Below, in pieces: positions 61,451 to 64,000 of a stretch of 64,000 bases of DNA (position 1 is the first letter of the stretch; every line of letters begins with the position of its first letter). The stretch is from contig NC_065886.2 in assembly GCF_932274485.2 (NCBI RefSeq), positions 43,697,501 through 43,761,500 on the forward strand, given 5' to 3'. This DNA comes from Patella vulgata. Its lineage: Eukaryota > Mollusca > Gastropoda > Patellidae. The position numbers and the translations under genes are program-made. The notes beneath the pieces are model-generated. The model ran no database searches. It saw nothing but the letters and a program-made list of their open reading frames with translations, and was not told the origin of the DNA.

Positions 61451-62249
61451 AAGTAAAGTCAACACTGAAGTAATCTAAACTTTTAAAGGCACAACAAGCA
61501 CAACATTCCATTTAGAAATTAAATCTGACGATATTTTATATATACCGTTTCTTTTGTAATCATTGTGAAAATGATTCTATTTGTGTGGGACCACAACTTA
61601 CATTATCGTAACACACGACATACACGTGTATCATATTCTATGTTGTTTTTTTGTTGTTTTGTTTTTGCATATCGATTACTTTGTTAGATGTATACTCTCT
61701 TTCTATACACAGGAGGATTATGTTTAACCTTAAAGCCCGATACACACTGTTCGATCTTTATCATAGCCATTCTTTTCGGGATATGTTATATATTTACTAA
61801 TTTGTTAGTACTTTTACGCAAGTTTCGGTAATACTCCCGACAAAAAAAATCGCACAGTGTGAACTGGGCTTAATGTCAGTTTTTTTCTGTTTGTTACCTT
61901 ATACTATCCTATATGACATTTTAAAGCATCATTTTTATTGTTTTGTTTAGATTAATATGTTATATGTATGCCTATAATCCTGTTTCACTATTTATTAATT
62001 GGTTTGTGTGTGTACAGAAAGGGTTGATGTAAAATAAATTAGTATAAATATATGTTTATTATTCAAATGTAAATATTTTTTAAAAACGAATGTTGTCCAT
62101 ATAATTAAAATATTATGTCTTGTTTATAGAGAAAAAAAAGCGAGTTGCAAATTAAAAATTATATTTCTATGCAAATAAAATATTTTTGTTTTATTATTGA
62201 TTCATATTTATAAAAAAAAAGGGGAAGTGACCTAAAAAGGCTGCTCTAA

Positions 62250-62589
62250 TTGGGTTTAATGTCCTAATGTTCTGCTCCGACTGGACTAATGAAGATGGGC
62301 ATACGCCATACAGTGTGCTGTGAGGGACATTTAGCCCGGACATCGGTGGTACGGCCTACCCTTTTATCCAATTCCAACTGCCCAGGGATCTTTTATGTGC
62401 ACACGGAACCATGGGTTATCGTCCCACCTGAACGACTAGACAGTTGTCCTTGTCAGACCCTTCGTCCTGCACCACTGACTAGAGGAAACCGCGCCGGAAA
62501 ATCACGATGAACTTTCTCGGCCAACACCCGGAGCGACCCCGCGACCTCCAGACTAGTCAGCGTCTTACCCACTTAGCCGCCATGGCTCC
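62250..62589 (-). repeat. SINE-A copy, nearly complete, with target duplication
   Basis: 'tgggtttaatgtcctaatgt' to the head complement 'cttagccgccatggctcc'. The flanks ctgctctaa at 62241-62249 and 62590-62598 are a 9-bp direct repeat. It is a good reference copy for the family body. Confidence 0.85.
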
Positions 62590-62599
62590 CTGCTCTAAA

Positions 62600-64000
62600 C
62601 AGATGGTCCATCTCATAAATAATCAACAGTAATAAAGATAATCTCACAGAGGAAGCGAGCTATAAAACTTTTTGGAAGTACTTTCAGCAAGCAGTACATT
62701 GTGTTTTGAAAATGCATGCTGTATATGAAGTCGGACGTTAAACGCCATTTCATTTTTACCATTAAACTATCTAAGAAATACCTGTTCATTTAAAAGGTGT
62801 ACATAGTCTTAATAGTCCCCGCATTCCAAAAACAATTATATTTAAAGATTTCAGTTGTTAATAGATTAATCACTGATGAAGTAGAATTGACTCGCGATTT
62901 CTTTACCGTTAATGGAGCTGGACTTCTTTTATTGAACGATGCATTATCTATTCACACAATATGTTTTATACTGTTTCAAGGTTTTGGAACTTTTCCAATT
63001 CTTGTTCTCTGCAAGTATAATCCTGGGGTACTGATAATAAATGGACCAAAAACAATATGATTGAGTACATATAATATATCTTTATTATCAATATATTATT
63101 ATTTGCATAACCAGATGATTAATATCATAAATACATCTACATGTAATCTCCAGTCTACATTATCTGCTATGTAGAAACAGTCAGTTCGGTTTGCTACCAG
63201 AAATTTGGATTAATAAAGATGGTGTTATTTAATTTATGGAATAAGTTGAACTATTTCAATCTTGTACTCAGCAAAAAATTCTTTACAGAAGTTTAAACAA
63301 AGACAATCAAAGCCTTATATATTATTAAATATACATGTATACATATAGTATACTATAAAAAAATAAACAAACTTATAAAGAGAGGTAAATCTTACAAATG
63401 TTACGTTTTATTGTAATCCTGCTTATAAATTCAAGGGGGATTACACAGAATATTTTCAATGTTCAATAATTATTAACTTTCTCCTTATTGTTTTACCAAA
63501 TCAATTACATTCAACACTAAATTAAAAACAACTCCTAAAGGATAGAGTGTTTAACTCTCTGCATTCTCCTAAACAACTACCAAGACTGGGCAATTTCCTG
63601 AGAAATCTAAAACTTGAGAACTAATCCCTTAATGCCTCTTGGGTCAACCCTCACCTACCAATAAAATATCAAATCATAAATACATTTCACTTTTCAGTGC
63701 TAGGCCGTGTAATATAATTACCTACGAATATTTCAATTCTTAAAACAAATATACAACAATATATCCATATAATAATAAAATATATGTATAATTATTGGAC
63801 AGAATAAACAAGCTAACCACAGTGACTATGTCCCCCACCCCAATCCCAAAATAAATAGATAACACCCATTAATTACTTGAACATTTGTCATTTTATAAAG
63901 CTTCAAGTCATCAAATTACTTATGCTCTGCTTAAAAAGCAATAAACAATATGAATAAGAAACTATGGGTATAACAATTCTTATGGATGATATAATAAACA
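62600..64000. other. AT-rich flank, no gene recognised
   Basis: Contains a SINE-A tail fragment at about 62725-62757 ('gtcggacgttaaacgccatt'). The rest has no repeat or coding match that I can name. It could be the 3' UTR or an intron of a neighbouring gene, but nothing shows this. Confidence 0.45.

Noticed and set aside
62797-63060. Open frame of 87 codons beyond the SLC26 gene
   Set aside because: No recognisable domain, low-complexity hydrophobic composition and no supporting context. Such a length is expected occasionally in AT-rich DNA.

Overview
The window is intron-rich, AT-rich animal DNA. It has canonical GT-AG introns, dense tRNA-derived SINEs, TTAA-flanked MITEs, LINE fragments and many short tandem arrays. 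Protein and repeat character suggest a lophotrochozoan, most likely a mollusc (gastropod-like). That placement is inference: no ribosomal or mitochondrial marker is present.

One protein-coding gene can be supported. It lies on the + strand from 37681 to 59156, in 17 coding exons that join without a frame break into a 770-residue SLC26-family anion transporter. The product has a short cytosolic N-terminus, a membrane transport domain of about 450 residues, a C-terminal STAS domain and a short acidic tail. By eye it is closest to the SLC26A5/A6 (prestin/PAT1) group. All 16 introns carry at least one repeat or nothing recognisable. Intron 4 (7.5 kb) has been enlarged by mobile elements.

The first 37 kb holds no gene I can support. 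It contains SINE-A and SINE-B copies, MITE-1 (TTAA|AGGAGCTAAA ends), MITE-2 (TTAA|AGATACATTATG ends), a hAT-like MITE-3, a near-identical 133-bp tandem array (10559-11093) and an unusual compound foldback element (20000-25945). Each arm of the foldback is about 700 bp and is built from four repeats of about 174 bp. The left arm is split by a 2.1-kb LINE, and the interior holds a second inverted-repeat element plus the 3' end of another LINE.

Downstream of the gene (59157-64000) is AT-rich 3' flank with a candidate poly(A) signal, one SINE-B and one nearly complete SINE-A, both with target-site duplications. No retrovirus, LTR element, Polinton, CRISPR, rRNA or genuine tRNA gene was recognised.

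The points most worth a second look are: a tandem duplication that has copied the intron 6/exon 7 splice acceptor three extra times; the compound foldback; two SINE families with different tRNA heads but one shared 3' tail; and a SINE inserted about 30 bp from the exon 2 acceptor.
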